Assembly: GCA_963922205.1 (NCBI GenBank)
Contig: CAWUHX010000372.1
Location: forward strand, 62,001 to 126,000
DNA from: Romanomermis culicivorax
Lineage: Eukaryota > Nematoda > Enoplea > Mermithida > Mermithidae
Length of the DNA: 64,000 nt
Direction of reading: 5' to 3'
The notes beneath the pieces were generated by a model that was not told the DNA's origin, did no database searches, and saw only the letters and a program-made list of their open reading frames with translations. Position 1 is the stretch's first letter; every line of letters begins with the position of its first letter. Made by a program: the position numbers and the translations under genes. Below, piece after piece: positions 52,242-64,000 of the stretch.

Positions 52242-55200
52242 ATGGCTGGGAACCCACTTATAAAATTAAGCCGCTTTTGCAACCGTCTCCCGATAACGGT
52301 TTACTTAATACCAAAAGTTTATGTTCATAAAAAAAATTTTCAAAGGCCACGAAAAGGTTTTGCGAAAAAATCAAAAAAATCGATTTTCGGAATTTGTTCA
52401 CAAGTCGGTTCCCTTCCAAATTATGGTCCAAACTGGCATTTTTGGACTCTTCAAGATGCCAGCTATCCAGATCAGTTCGAAAATCTAGGCGCTCATGGCA
52501 TTCAGGAACTCATTTGCATAAAGTCTGCACACATCTCACAGCCTAACTCACCTGAAATAATTTCAACTCTCGCCATTCTTGAAGAACCTATTCTAGAAGA
52601 AATTCCAATTTCTGCCCAATCTTTAGACTATCCATCCTCTGAAAGTGATGAACCAGTCGAAGTGATTGAAGCTGAATCCTCTGATCGACTTGTTCACACT
52701 GACACTTCTACAGTTGTTGATCCCAACAATCTAGTCATCACTGAACTTGCTGAACCTATCCTTATTGTTGCTGCTGCTACTGTTAAGATTCAACCTTATT
52801 CTCAATATTGGAATCGTGGTCATGTTTTCCCACAAACAGATGCATCCATACCTGATTTAATAGTTCAACCTGCACCTAACACTTCTAATGGCGAAGAATT
52901 TCCCCTAGAAACTTCGGTGATTAATATCTGTAATGGAACTTGTCCACTTCTGTTTGTCAATAATTCTGGTAATTGTCTCAAGCTTAGCACTAACCAAGTA
53001 GTTGCTGTTGTAAAGCACTCTCTGGAAAAGTCGCATACTGGCTCACAAGATACCCTTTCTTGTTTTGCTGTAGCTGCATCAGGGCATGATCCAGCCGATC
53101 ACTAGCCTGCTGCATTAGATCACTCTCTGCCTAATACCTCTGATTCTCAAAAACTTCACTTAGCTCTTCAAAATATGACTCAAAATACCTCTGTCTCGCC
53201 CACTCAGAAGGTTGAAGCCATTAAAATACTCAAACACTATCGAGATGTCTTCAGCTTAACTGGTGATCCTCCTACATTTACTCATGAGCTCAGGATGAAC
53301 ATCGATACTGGCAATGCTCAACCGATTGCTAGACACTACTATCATGCTCCCATTGAACAACATCCTGTAGTTAGGTCTCACATTCAGGAAATGCTTGATA
53401 AAGACTTCATTGAACCTTCATGGTCCCCTTGGGCTGCTCTTCTTTTTCTAGTTTAGAAGAAGGACGGTTCTTGGTGCCTGGTAGTTGACTATCGAGGCAT
53501 TAAGGAAGTTACATCTAGTGATCGTTTTCCAATTCCTGGAATTGATGATTACCTAGATGTAATGGGAAATGCAAAGTTTTTCACAACTTTGGATCTGAAA
53601 GCAGGCTACTGGCAAGTACATCTTGACTCTGAATCTCGTGACAAAACTACTTTCATCTGCCAGGAAGGATGTTTTCAGTTCAAGATTTTACCCTTTGGCT
53701 TGAAAAATGCTCCTGCAGAATTTCAACATCTCATGGAAAGAATTCTTCATCCTTACATCTGGAAAATCTGTTTGCTCTATATAGATGATATTATCATTTT
53801 CTCGAAAATTGCATCTGGGCTGATCTGGATAAAGTAAAAGCTATTTGCAATTACAAATTTCCGAGTACCAAAAAGCAGATGCAAAGCTTTCTTGGCCTTG
53901 TACAATAGTGCAAGTGCTCTATTCCTAAACTCACTACCTTATTGGCACCACTCTATGAGCTGCTCTGAAAAGACGCAACTTACCCAGTTACTGATGTTCA
54001 AAGACAAGCATTTGACGGTATCAAAACTGCATTAACATCTACTCCTTTGCTGCATTACCCTGTTTATGATGGTAAAGCTCAGCTTATCATCCAAACAGAC
54101 ACGAGTACCAGGGCAGTAGGTGCAGTTTTGTATATCAAGAATCTGGTGATGATGAGTAGGTAATGGCTTATAACTGATGCTGAAACTCGCTATAGTACTA
54201 CTGAATGTGAATGTCTCGCAATTGTTTATGGATTTGGAAAGTACCAACACTATGTTTACAGACAACGTGTCATAGTGTGTACTGACCATAAACCTTTACA
54301 ATGGTTAAAAGACGAAAAACATAGGAACACTAGATTGCAATGCTTCACAATTAGTTTGCAAGACTATGACTATAAGGTAGAGTATGTCAAAGGAAATGAT
54401 AATGCCTGTGCATATTTCTTGTCTCGCAAAGATCTTCAGGAACTGGCTCCTATCCCTTGGACTGAAGAACTCGCTTCTGAAATCTTTAGATCTGAATTTT
54501 GCTCTTCTGAACAACCTCAAACTTCTTGTAAGGAAATCTGTTGGTTTATCACAGCGACAGAATCTGTTTTACCTACTGCTACTAAGTTAGGTATTCCTAT
54601 CATAGACGTGGTTACTCGCTCTATGGCTAAGACCTCTGACACTCCTCAAACTACTGTGTCCAATCCTCAAGCTCTGTTAAAAGAGGATTTCAAGTTACCG
54701 GCAGTAGAAGGACTTTCTATTGCTTGACTGGCTGAAATCACTCGACTCCAAAACGAGGATCCTGTTCTAATTAAAATTATAAGTGCTCTTAACTCTGATA
54801 ATCCTCTTAAGTCTCCTACTTGTTTTTTCATTGGAGATGTTATACTCTACCAACAGTCTAAGGCACCGAGACAACTTGTTGTCCCTACAGCACTTGTCGA
54901 TACCATTTTTCACCAATTCCATGGTGCAAAAATTATGAAACATCAAGGGCACAATCGTACTCTTGATGTCATGAAGCTTCACTTCTGTAGCCCAGAATGG
55001 AAGATGCTGTGCAAACTTGGATCAAAACTTGTAAAATCTGTCAGTTGACTACTGCCAAACTGCCTACCCCTAGACCTCTGATTCCTATTAAGCCGACATA
55101 TCTGTTCGAGATTGTCCCAACCGATATTAATATTTCCCATGTAGGTGATCATAGATCTAATGTCATTGTTTTCCAAGACTACTTCACTAAGTGGGTAAGT

Positions 55201-55992
55201 GCTCACCTTATCCCTGATCAGAAGCCTCTACTATAGTCAAATGTTTTGTCAACAATGTTCTTCTGCAACACGGAACTCCTCAATTTCTGCTCTCTGATCA
55301 ACGTAGCTGTTTCACCTCAAAACTCATGCAAGACGTTTGTGAGCTACTGAAGATCAGGAAAGTTCAAACTACTGCCTATCACCCTCAGTGCAATGGGATA
55401 GTTGAGAGATTCAATCAAATATTAATTTCTCAACTAGAACGGTATACCCTGGAAGACCCCAATAATTGGGAACAATACCTACCCTATGCAGTCTTCGCTA
55501 CTCCTCACACTTCTACCTGCCATTCTCCATTCAAATTGTTGAGAGGTCAAGAGCCTCGAATCACTTTTGATTACAAATGCACGAAATGTCTGACTTTACC
55601 GTTAAATTATGATGCTTATCAGCACATTCTGACTCAATCTCATCTGGATCTGCATAAGAATGTTAGCGAAAACCTTGATAAAGCAGAAATCTCTAGTAAG
55701 TCCTATTATGATAGGGAAGCCAAACAGCCCGAGATCACCAAAAACGACCTCGAGTTACTGGTTAACTCTAAGAAAGGCAACAAGATACAGCCTGACTACA
55801 TCGGCCCCTACATTGATACCGACACCTCTACTCTTGAGCATAATGTCGTCTACTATTGATGCACTAGATTCTCCTGGTAGACCTCAAATTGTATCCATTT
55901 CTTGCTTAAAAAATTACATTCCACCATCCGCTAGGGAAATCTTTCTAGCTGAAGCCGGTGGTCCTCCTCAGCCATCCATCTGCTCTCGCTAA
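52242..55992 (+). pseudogene. decayed Ty3/Gypsy Pol (retrotransposon 3 fossil)
   Basis: One frame runs from 52242 to 53837 with only two TAG stops (53103, 53454). It includes a pre-RT acidic region and then RT blocks LDLKAGYWQVHLD, LPFGLKNAPAEFQ and YIDDIIIFSK. After YIDD about 60 residues of the RT palm and thumb are missing, and sequence resumes at DLDKVKAIC in another frame. RNase H follows (IIQTDTSTRAVGAVLY, CTDHKPLQWL), then a broken integrase with TAYHPQCNGIVERFNQ near 55370-55420. Frame changes and stops show that it is dead. Gag was not found upstream, and no LTRs were recognised. Unrelated in detail to retrotransposons 1 and 2. Confidence 0.85.
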
Positions 55993-56585
55993 ATAAGTCA
56001 GTTAAATTTGTCAGATATCTGTATCTATTTTCTGTAAAAGTAACTCATTTTCACAAATTTTGTAAAAGTCTAAAACTCACAATTTTTGGTATCTCACTTC
56101 TGCATTGTTATGTATTTATTTACATGTAAAAACCCCCCAACAACCAAATTTTTTCGGCTCCAACTACTTTCTCAAACATAGTCTGAGTTTTCCATGTCTG
56201 TTGTCCTTCTGAGTAGGAATATCTTATGTATAATCTTGAGTTGTATACTATGCATGTTAAACATGATGTATATACATGTCCTTTCACCTCTGCATTTCTG
56301 GCGTAATCTCCTGCATCGACCTTATGGACATAGATAGAGGGACTTATCCCTAGCTACAGGTTCTGATTAGGGAGCGGTCTTTCAGCTCAGTTTCGATTGA
56401 AACAGACCCTCAAATCTCTGAGAGCAGACCTTGGATAACCTTCAGGATTTCAATTCTTGCATGATGCTTGTTTTTGTTTGTTTCTGTTGCAATTGCTTTA
56501 TTTTGGTTTCTTTCTTTAGCTTAGAAATTATTTTTATTCCAAAGTTGTCCCCTAATTTCCCACTTCAAAAATAGAGATTAGTTTT
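55993..56585. other. non-coding spacer after the Pol fossil
   Basis: T-rich, with no gene or LTR boundary recognised. The CCCCCCAACAACC patch near 56132 is unremarkable. Confidence 0.4.
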
Positions 56586-59500
56586 ATGGCCCAACCCGCC
56601 ATTCCTGCAGCTGCAGGGCTGCTGCCTCCCCTGCCGCCTTTAGTTCATCAGCGGCCGCCTATTATCAGCAGCAGTATCAATGCTTAGGAGCGGTATGCGG
56701 CTTGGACGCACATCACAGGACGTCAAAATGACATTTCATTTTTTGCGGACAGTAAGTTGCATGCATTTTCAACTGCTTTTTATGTGCATGTCTTTTTCTT
56801 TTCTTGATCCTACTGGTTTGAGTTTCCCACTGTGCTTAGTTACCGACTGCCTAAGTGTCAAAAGACTCGCAGTGGTCAGTTTCTGCTAATCTGATCAATC
56901 ATTATGCCTTGGCCTAGCTTGTGCACATTCCCACACTGAGGCAGGAGACTGCTTCTGAAGTTAATCTCAAGTTAACTTTGGTTGTGAAGGTCGTGCTCAA
57001 GTCCATAACGGAGAGAAGCTGTCTGCCTGAAATCAAACTTCATTTTCAAATATAAAAATTCCCAAGAAATCAAAACTTTTCAAATTCTCAAATTCCAAAC
57101 TTACACTTTTCAAAATTTTCAGTTTTCAAAATTTTCACATTTTCCAAAGCTCAAAACATTCTCAGCATCATATTTCCAAATAACTTTAGGTCAAATTTTC
57201 AAAAATTCTCTTTCTTATTTTCTACTATTTCGGTCAAAAATCTATTTTCTAATCACCACGTCTGTGTTAAATATCTCCCAGTACCTGCTCTCAGTCATCT
57301 TCTCTTAAGAAATGTGCCAACTTATTTTAAATGTTTTTTGAGTTCAACATGAAGAGGCTCGTTAGAGTAAGAGAGCTGGAGCAGTTGTATATGTCACGGT
57401 TCCAGCATCCTCCCAGTTTCATACCCTTGCCAGAGTTTGTACTCCTAGGCCATATGCATTTAGCATTGTTCACAGTGCAGATGCCCAATTTTTGTGGATA
57501 CACTCTCATTAGCTTTGACATTGAATCGATTAACACATCACACTTGTCAAAGTTTTCACATTCTTCTTTTATACCCTTTATTTCTGATACCAAGACTGTG
57601 AAGGTACGTCCAACTCCCCTACCCAGATGAGCATTAGGATAACACCTACACCATTGTTGCAACATTTGATGCCCACAATGACTGGCCTGCTCTGTACACT
57701 CTCATAGGTCCTTCTTTCTGCACTGCAAGTCAAAATGCCGAACCTAGGGTCATCCCCAAGATACTGATGGTAGACATTTTCCAATGCATGAAACAGATTG
57801 AGAAATCTTTTTAACTTTTTGTAGAAGCCCGGCTTATCCACTTTTTCCCTGAACACCGCACTCTCAAAGCATGCATAACCTGCATGTGGGCTTGAGATAG
57901 GGTTTCTCTTAACCACAACTTTTCATTAAACCCCACTTATTATGCCACACTGTCCGAACACGAACTGTCCGGTGATAAGCTGATATATACAGGACTAGAA
58001 GCCTTCTATCCCATTCTGATGTATCTTGCTTTAGGTCACTACTCCTTTTTTGATGAGGTCTTTTGCACAGCCAAAGTCTTTCCTCATGACCTATTTGACG
58101 CTTCCGTTATCAACCATATCACTAGGATTCTTATTTGTCACGGGTTAAACAAGGACTCTCTGCTACCTACTGGACTCGATATCCCTCATAACCCCATGCT
58201 GTCGCAAGAATTTCTACCGGCAGTGATGCAGGAGGATGTTTTGTCAGCCATCACTTACATTTTCATGGACACTATCCAGCCCAACCATGGTCAGCCAATT
58301 TGCTCAGCTTAGTTGACCAATGGTGCGGCGCCTTTAAAAACTATTCAGCATTCAACTTTTACCCTTCCTCTGCCAAAACTTTTTCGGATTCGAGGCAGGA
58401 ACCTTTGCAGTGCTCAAGCTAATGGCTCTCAGTCATTACTTCAGTATTCTGCGATACTCGATAATCCTCTGGACCTTCAAATGGCTGTAGCCACTGCTAT
58501 GTAACCAGGAACAACTTCTGACTTGCACTATGCTCTGGGTGCACCTATGTCCATTCACTATCTGATGCAGGTCTTCAACAGCCTTGTCCATGAAACCATT
58601 TCCACTTCTGATCCTTACCCTTACAAATCTGACCCCTTCGCTGACTGCATGGCTGTGGATCAACTGAGGCGGGGCAAATGGTACAGTAAAGGATATCAAT
58701 ATACTTCTAAAGCTTATCTTCAGCATCTGACAACTCAGAATGCCCAAGCCTTCAATCTTCTGACTGTCAGTTTACACATTACCAGCTCTGCTAACTTCTT
58801 CATGCTCTCTGGAGGAATACAAAGAGGTCGAGAAGATAATCTGCCATTCCATCAGCCAAATGGACAACAGCCTTAGGAATTTCTTCATGATCCAATGTTG
58901 GCTGGACGTGAACAGCGAATCTAAGGATATTCTTACTCGATATAAGGCCACTTTGCCTTCAATCCAACCGAAATTTGGGCGTGAATCAGTCACTCATATC
59001 TCTAATCCCTTCGCTCTATGTCCAGTTATAGTCTCTTCAGCTAGAATGGACATAGACGATTCGAATCTGTTACATAACAACTCTAGGTACGCTAGTAATC
59101 CTCCCTATTACTTTTCCTGGTTGTCACAGTATGTATGTCCATTATCATTTGACAACGTTTTGACACCACCATCTGCTACTCTAAATTTCAGCCTTTACTG
59201 ATTTAGCACTTCTGCTGATACACATCTCTTAATGCAAACTACCTCTGATGCCAAGGCTACACTCACATCAGATGTGTCTGCAGTTGTTGCTATCATGACT
59301 GACACTGATACTCAATCTCAACTCCCAGAGTCACTATGGATACTCCATCTTTTCCTCTACCAGAGATGGAGATGCGACTCCCTAGTTTAACTATTAGTTT
59401 GGACCAGACTGAAGAGCTACAAACTGAATCACAAGTGCAGTCTGGAGTTCCTTCAATAGTTTCAGTCACTTCAATGTCTGATTCCACTACAGCTACGACA

Positions 59501-61541
59501 GATACCCTGACTCAAGGAAAGGTGGCCGCCACTGTTGACTCCACTTGTGCTATATCTTCTGCTTAACTTTCAACAAATCTTGTGTCAATAGCTACACCCA
59601 GAATTGACCTCGATTAGTGTGTTACTGTTGACCGAGAATTGTTTCTCGTAGCAGTTAATGTTCTAAAATGTAATAACTTACTCATTCCTTTTCATATGAG
59701 TTTCTCACCTTCCTGATGAGAGCTTAGTCTCTTGCGGGACAATGAATTTCTATCTGTATGAGATGATTTCTGGACCTGTACCTATGGCTCCTACCCCATC
59801 CTAGGGTCAGCCAGCAACGGTTTCAACAACAGTAGCTGCACAACCAACTGATTCTGTTACACCTTCAACTCAGAGCGCTGTGCCACAACCTCAAGTTGTG
59901 GTTCAGCCTCAAGCAACCATTTCTGCTCCACCTCAGAGTGCAGTGCTGCAACCTCTAGTTGCTGCTCAGCCTCAACCGTCCACTTGTGGAACTTAGTCAA
60001 GCTCATCTGCTAAGTCTAAGCAATCTTATTGTATTCTGAAGGTTGCTGCAGCCTCAGTAGCTACAAAGCCTTCACTTTCCACATCAGGTACTCTAATTTC
60101 TGGTCTTACTCTTACAGGTAAAGATCTAGCTGAAGCTTAAGCTCAGAGCCAAGCTGGTACCAAGACCATCAAGGACTTCTACATCCTTGACATCTCTGGC
60201 AAACCTGTAACCGATGTTCTTCACTATCTCCCTCCTCAACTAAAGAAAGGAAAGATAGATTGGCAGGACCAATCTGGTAAATCTCACAAACCTACGGGGA
60301 AGTCCCCGCGGCTCAAAAAGGGGCCAATGCTTTGAAGACCAAACTGAAATCTAAGAAACCTTCCACATCTCAACAGTATGAACCTCACCCTTCTCCTATC
60401 ACGCCTCAGTGTTTCACACAACCTCAGGCCTATGCAAAACCAGTGGCTAAGTCACACCCTAAGCAACAAACTGTTCCTAAGATGCCTATAGAGCAGCTTT
60501 GATCACTGTTTTCAACCTCTTTTCCACCTGGTTTCTGTGCACCACAACAGCCTCCCACTGCTGTTGCACGCAGCTGCCAGCCTTATGTTTAGCAACAGTA
60601 CCAACTGGCTGTTGTTCATCAGTATCAGTATCCTGCTCAGTTTCCACCACCTTCACTGGTGTATGCCATATCACAGCCAAGCACTGGGTATCAGGCACCA
60701 CCGGCTGGGTATCCTGTTCCTTTTCAACAACCTGTGGTCCAGTTGCAGCATTTACAACAGCTAATTGCTGCTGCTGCAGCTCAACCTCCACCGCCTCCGC
60801 CACCTGTTCAGCAAGCTCCAGTAGCTCAGCAATCAACCTCATCTACTGCAACGAGTGCTACTACTCAGCTACCCTCCTCTAGTGCAACTCATTCACAACT
60901 GTTACTACGGCCACAACTGCATCTATGTCGCGGTGACTGATCCGGGTATCTTTGATCTGTTATCTGACCTTAATGTTCATTTGCCATCTGGTCCCGCTCA
61001 AAAGGCAAGTGATGTAAATATGTCTCTTTACCAATTGTATTGAGATACGTATAAAATCTCTGTTAATAGGGCAATTGAGCATGCCATTCCTGACACCCAG
61101 TTGTGTACCAACCTTGATTGACTACCCAACTGGGATACCACATATGGTGCTGCCACTGCCATGCAGATAGCTGAGCTCACTCTCTTCTTTCACCAATGTT
61201 GATCATTGGAGAAAACATCACATTACCTAAAAGCCTATACCTCCTCAGTAGAGATGATCGAGGGTATTCTTGAGAAACTTCAAGAGGTAGGCATCTGTGA
61301 CCCTCATAGGCTAAGTCTGTTGGCCACAGTTCATGTCAACACTCATCAGGTCACACTCTGCGTCCTCGGTCAGTTTACTGTACTGGCACTTTCTGATTTA
61401 CCTCCTATGCCACTACCTCACAACTCTACACCTTCTGACCATCCTCAAATTGTACGTGGTGCAAATATACTACCTGACTCTTGGCCACAATCTTCTCAAT
61501 CATATCATGAACATTCCGGTTCTCGCACCGCTAGTCCTTAA
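56586..61541 (+). pseudogene. chain of broken ORFs, structural (gag-like?) protein remnant
   Basis: It starts with an open piece MAQPAIPAAAGLLPPLPP (56586). A helical, well-mixed protein then runs in one frame from about 57860 to 58876, broken by TGA (57889), TAG (58310) and TAA (58502). Ser/Thr/Pro-rich and Gln/Pro/Ala-rich stretches follow (59300-60900), and a last open piece ends at 61541. No RT or protease motif, and I do not recognise a family. Position directly after a Pol fossil on the same strand suggests a large capsid-type gene of the same or a neighbouring retroelement. Mixed stop types argue for decay rather than a variant code. Confidence 0.45.
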
Positions 61542-64000
61542 ATCAGTAGTCTATCACTACTATTGATATTTTTAGTTCTTCTGCCTTTCTTTTGTTTGTT
61601 TTATTAAATTCTCTGCTCAAAAAGTTTTAATCTCGGTGCTTTCATTTTGTACTTCAAATTTTAAGAGCTTTTGTACAGTTTTGGACCACACCTGTGAAAA
61701 GTTTTCTTTTGTGCAAATTTCTATTTGTGATGACCGATTTCACACAACCAGTTTGCCGTTGCGGTGTCTCGCCTTAATAAGTAAGTATCTTAAGTTCACT
61801 CTCTGGCCATTTTGGATTTTGCTACTTCTTGCCCTCATTCTTTCACAATTAAGGTTTTGGAAATTCTCCCACTGCAACTACTCAGCCGCACCTTGTAGTC
61901 TTGAATGCTTAAGGCAATCTGCTGTAAGTGGGGAGGGGTGTTGTAGTGACATTTCCAGTCTTCCACAACTGTTTCAATGTCACTTTACTACTTCCTGCAT
62001 CTTACAACCAAAGATGAGCACTTCTCAAACATCTCATCCAAATTTAAACTGGGTGATGCAATTACTGTAGTCATTGCGTCGTGTGCTGGAATTTGGGTCA
62101 CTGATTGAGAGTTTTCATTTTGTATTTTTTATCGTCTGCTTTTACCTCGCCGAATAAACTCCTCGCCATGCAAGTTTACCGATGTCATTCAATTATTTTA
62201 AATTGAGAAATGGCAGATTTCTCAATTTAGAATATTTTATTGGTTAAATAGTTTTGAGCATTTGTTGAAAAAAAGGGAGATCATGCACGGCCCAGCACTA
62301 GGTAAGTCTTAGTATTAAGGTCTGAACTTCTTGGAACAAACTCCTGCCAAATCATTTTCGACTTCAAAATCGAACCTTAATAATTCTTGGTGGGTCGCTA
62401 GCCAAGAGTCTCAAATAAATAAGAAAAGAGATCTAAAATATAACACACCAATGTTTTGTCAAAATCCGTGGCACCCTGTGGTGGAATAAACGTGGTTATA
62501 CAGTAATGAACGATCTCGACAATAAATGCAAACAGTTGCACCTGTTTCCTCATGTGACAGAAAGTATAAATCAGCTCCCTGAACACATGAATAATCGCTG
62601 CAAAACAAAGTGTTAAATGACGTGCAAAAGTGGCAAGTTTTAATCAAAACCTCGCTTTCCTCAAGCAAAAAATTCGCCATGTCAAGGCGTCATTTTGATG
62701 CCTATCCCAGAAGTATAAACCAGGCTTGACTGTGCAGGGCGATGCAGAGGGTGTAGAAAGTATAGTGGACAATTAGAATTTGTATAAGATGTGGGATAAT
62801 ACACTAGGTGTAAGAAGCACAGTTGATGTAATATGATATCAATTTTGTTAAACATGCAGGGCGATACAAGGAGGGTTTAAAAAGTAACCTCAAAGTTTCA
62901 ACATATAAAATTTGACTTCCAGGTAGAAAGTATGCTTGAAGCTTTAAGGGGTAAAATTCAGCCTTTGTGTAGAAAGTACCCCTCAGCTGAATCAGAAGTT
63001 AAAATTGACGATGTAATATCTCCCAAAAAATTTTAATGTGACTTTCTGGATCTAATGATCTCTTACTCATTTTTTTGAAAAAATTTTTACAAAAAATTTT
63101 GTTCAGGACACTATTTTTACATATTCGGCAACATTTTTGGATGATTCCCTGAGTTTAAGCATTGTATATGGCACATATCTTTCACGTTTTGGGACATGAT
63201 TTTCGATGCATTTTGCAAAAAAATGTGTCCTGAATAAGCAAAAATTATGTCCTGAAAGAGTGAAAAAGTATCCCAAAAACAATGTTTAAGCATAAAGAAT
63301 AATCAGAAGCTGTGTCCCAAATACGTAAAAGTTGTATCTGTAACAAAATTTTTTGGAAAAATTTTGTAAAAAAATGGGTGAAACTGTTAGATCATTAGAT
63401 CCCATTACTCTCCAGGGGCTAAAAACAATTTTTTCAAGAATGCAGGACAAACTAGCCATTCGACAGACTATAGTCAACAGCTGATGCACCAGACATAATC
63501 GATTTTTTCAAAATAATTTACATTTTTCAGTAAAATCTAATAGTTTTACTTGTTTCTACAAAATTTTTGTACAATTTGTGTGAGGGAAACTTTTAGACCA
63601 TTAGATCCTATGCACAGACCCAAATCTAATGGTTTTACTCATTTTTACAAAACTTTAGTCAGTAAAACCATTAGATACTTAGATCCTATGCTTGGACTGT
63701 TAGAATCTAATGGTTTTACTCATTTTTACAAAATTTTTGCACAATTTTAGTGAGTAAACTGTTACATTGTTAGCTGCTACACTCCAACTCTCAAAATCTA
63801 ATGGTTACTCCTTTTCACAAAATTTTTGTACAATTCTAGTGAGTAAAATCGATAGATTGTTAGATCCTATGCTCGGTTTGTCGCCATATGCGCTAGTTTC
63901 AATTGCGCTTTCCCATTTGCGCCCCAGCCAATTGTGCCGATTTTCAAGTGCACCATTTTTATATGCATCCTATGCATTTGCCCCGTGTGTATGATGCGCC
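61542..64000. other. non-coding right flank with tandem repeats
   Basis: From 63535 to about 63890, four diverged units of 80-90 bp contain AATCTAATGGTTTTACTC, ACAAAATTTTTG, GTGAGTAAA and TTAGATCCTATGC. Upstream (62940-63430) phrases such as GTCCTGAA and GTCCCAAA recur around an A/T-rich core. No gene recognised. Confidence 0.5.

Noticed and set aside
57860..58876. Variant genetic code or readthrough in the downstream ORF chain
   Set aside because: TAG, TAA and TGA all interrupt it and frames change elsewhere, so decay is simpler.

Overview
The window is repeat-dense eukaryotic DNA, most likely from a nematode. The evidence for a nematode is indirect: introns of about 50-68 nt with TTTTAG/TTTCAG-type acceptors, Ty3/Gypsy elements, and an intact Polinton (Maverick), a family known from rhabditid genomes. 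I cannot name the species. There is no bacterial-style gene organisation.

Layout from left to right. (1) Positions 1-8957: a young Ty3/Gypsy-type retrotransposon on the + strand whose 5' LTR is cut by the window edge. One long ORF encodes Gag with four zinc knuckles, then a membrane glycoprotein-like segment, then protease, reverse transcriptase, RNase H and integrase. (2) 9279-29638: a 20.4-kb Polinton with a 6-bp target duplication (GACGTC) and compound 1.3-1.4-kb terminal inverted repeats. It has a protein-primed DNA polymerase in 11 exons, integrase with chromodomain, adenain-like protease, packaging ATPase, major capsid protein (2 exons), penton/minor capsid protein, a conserved membrane protein and several less-known genes. 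A small two-exon gene at 11708-12133 is supported by splice-site and frame agreement and is unlike its AT-rich surroundings. (3) 31570-47826: a second, 16.3-kb Gypsy-type element on the - strand with nearly identical 1.46-1.47-kb LTRs and a 4-bp target duplication (GCCT). Its single ORF of 3038 codons again places a glycoprotein-like segment between Gag and Pol and carries two retropepsin-like domains. Its 3.7-kb 5' leader contains two arrays of short hairpin repeats and a 59-nt T/A homopolymer. (4) 48878-50065: a non-autonomous element with inverted ends and many TTGGAA/TTCCAA subterminal repeats. (5) 52242-61541: decayed retroelement sequence, a Pol fossil followed by a long chain of broken structural-type ORFs. 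(6) 61542-64000: non-coding, with tandem repeats.

The single-copy background between elements 1 and 4 is the broken remains of one minus-strand gene for a GT31 (beta-1,3-galactosyltransferase-like) enzyme. Its exons lie at about 48.5-48.9 kb, 30.8-31.25 kb, 29.64-29.74 kb and 8.96-9.28 kb. The 16.3-kb retrotransposon lies between two of its exons, the Polinton sits exactly within a coding exon at an Asp-Val codon pair, element 1 adjoins its last visible exon, and the inverted-repeat element lies 20 bp upstream of its first ATG. The window is therefore a serial-insertion locus in which several selfish elements share one dead host gene.

Functionally, the Polinton set is what a self-synthesising, virion-capable transposon needs: polymerase, integrase, protease, ATPase, capsid and penton. 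The only clear lesion seen is one in-frame TGA in a pVI-like minor virion gene. Both LTR elements look young and have intact catalytic motifs.
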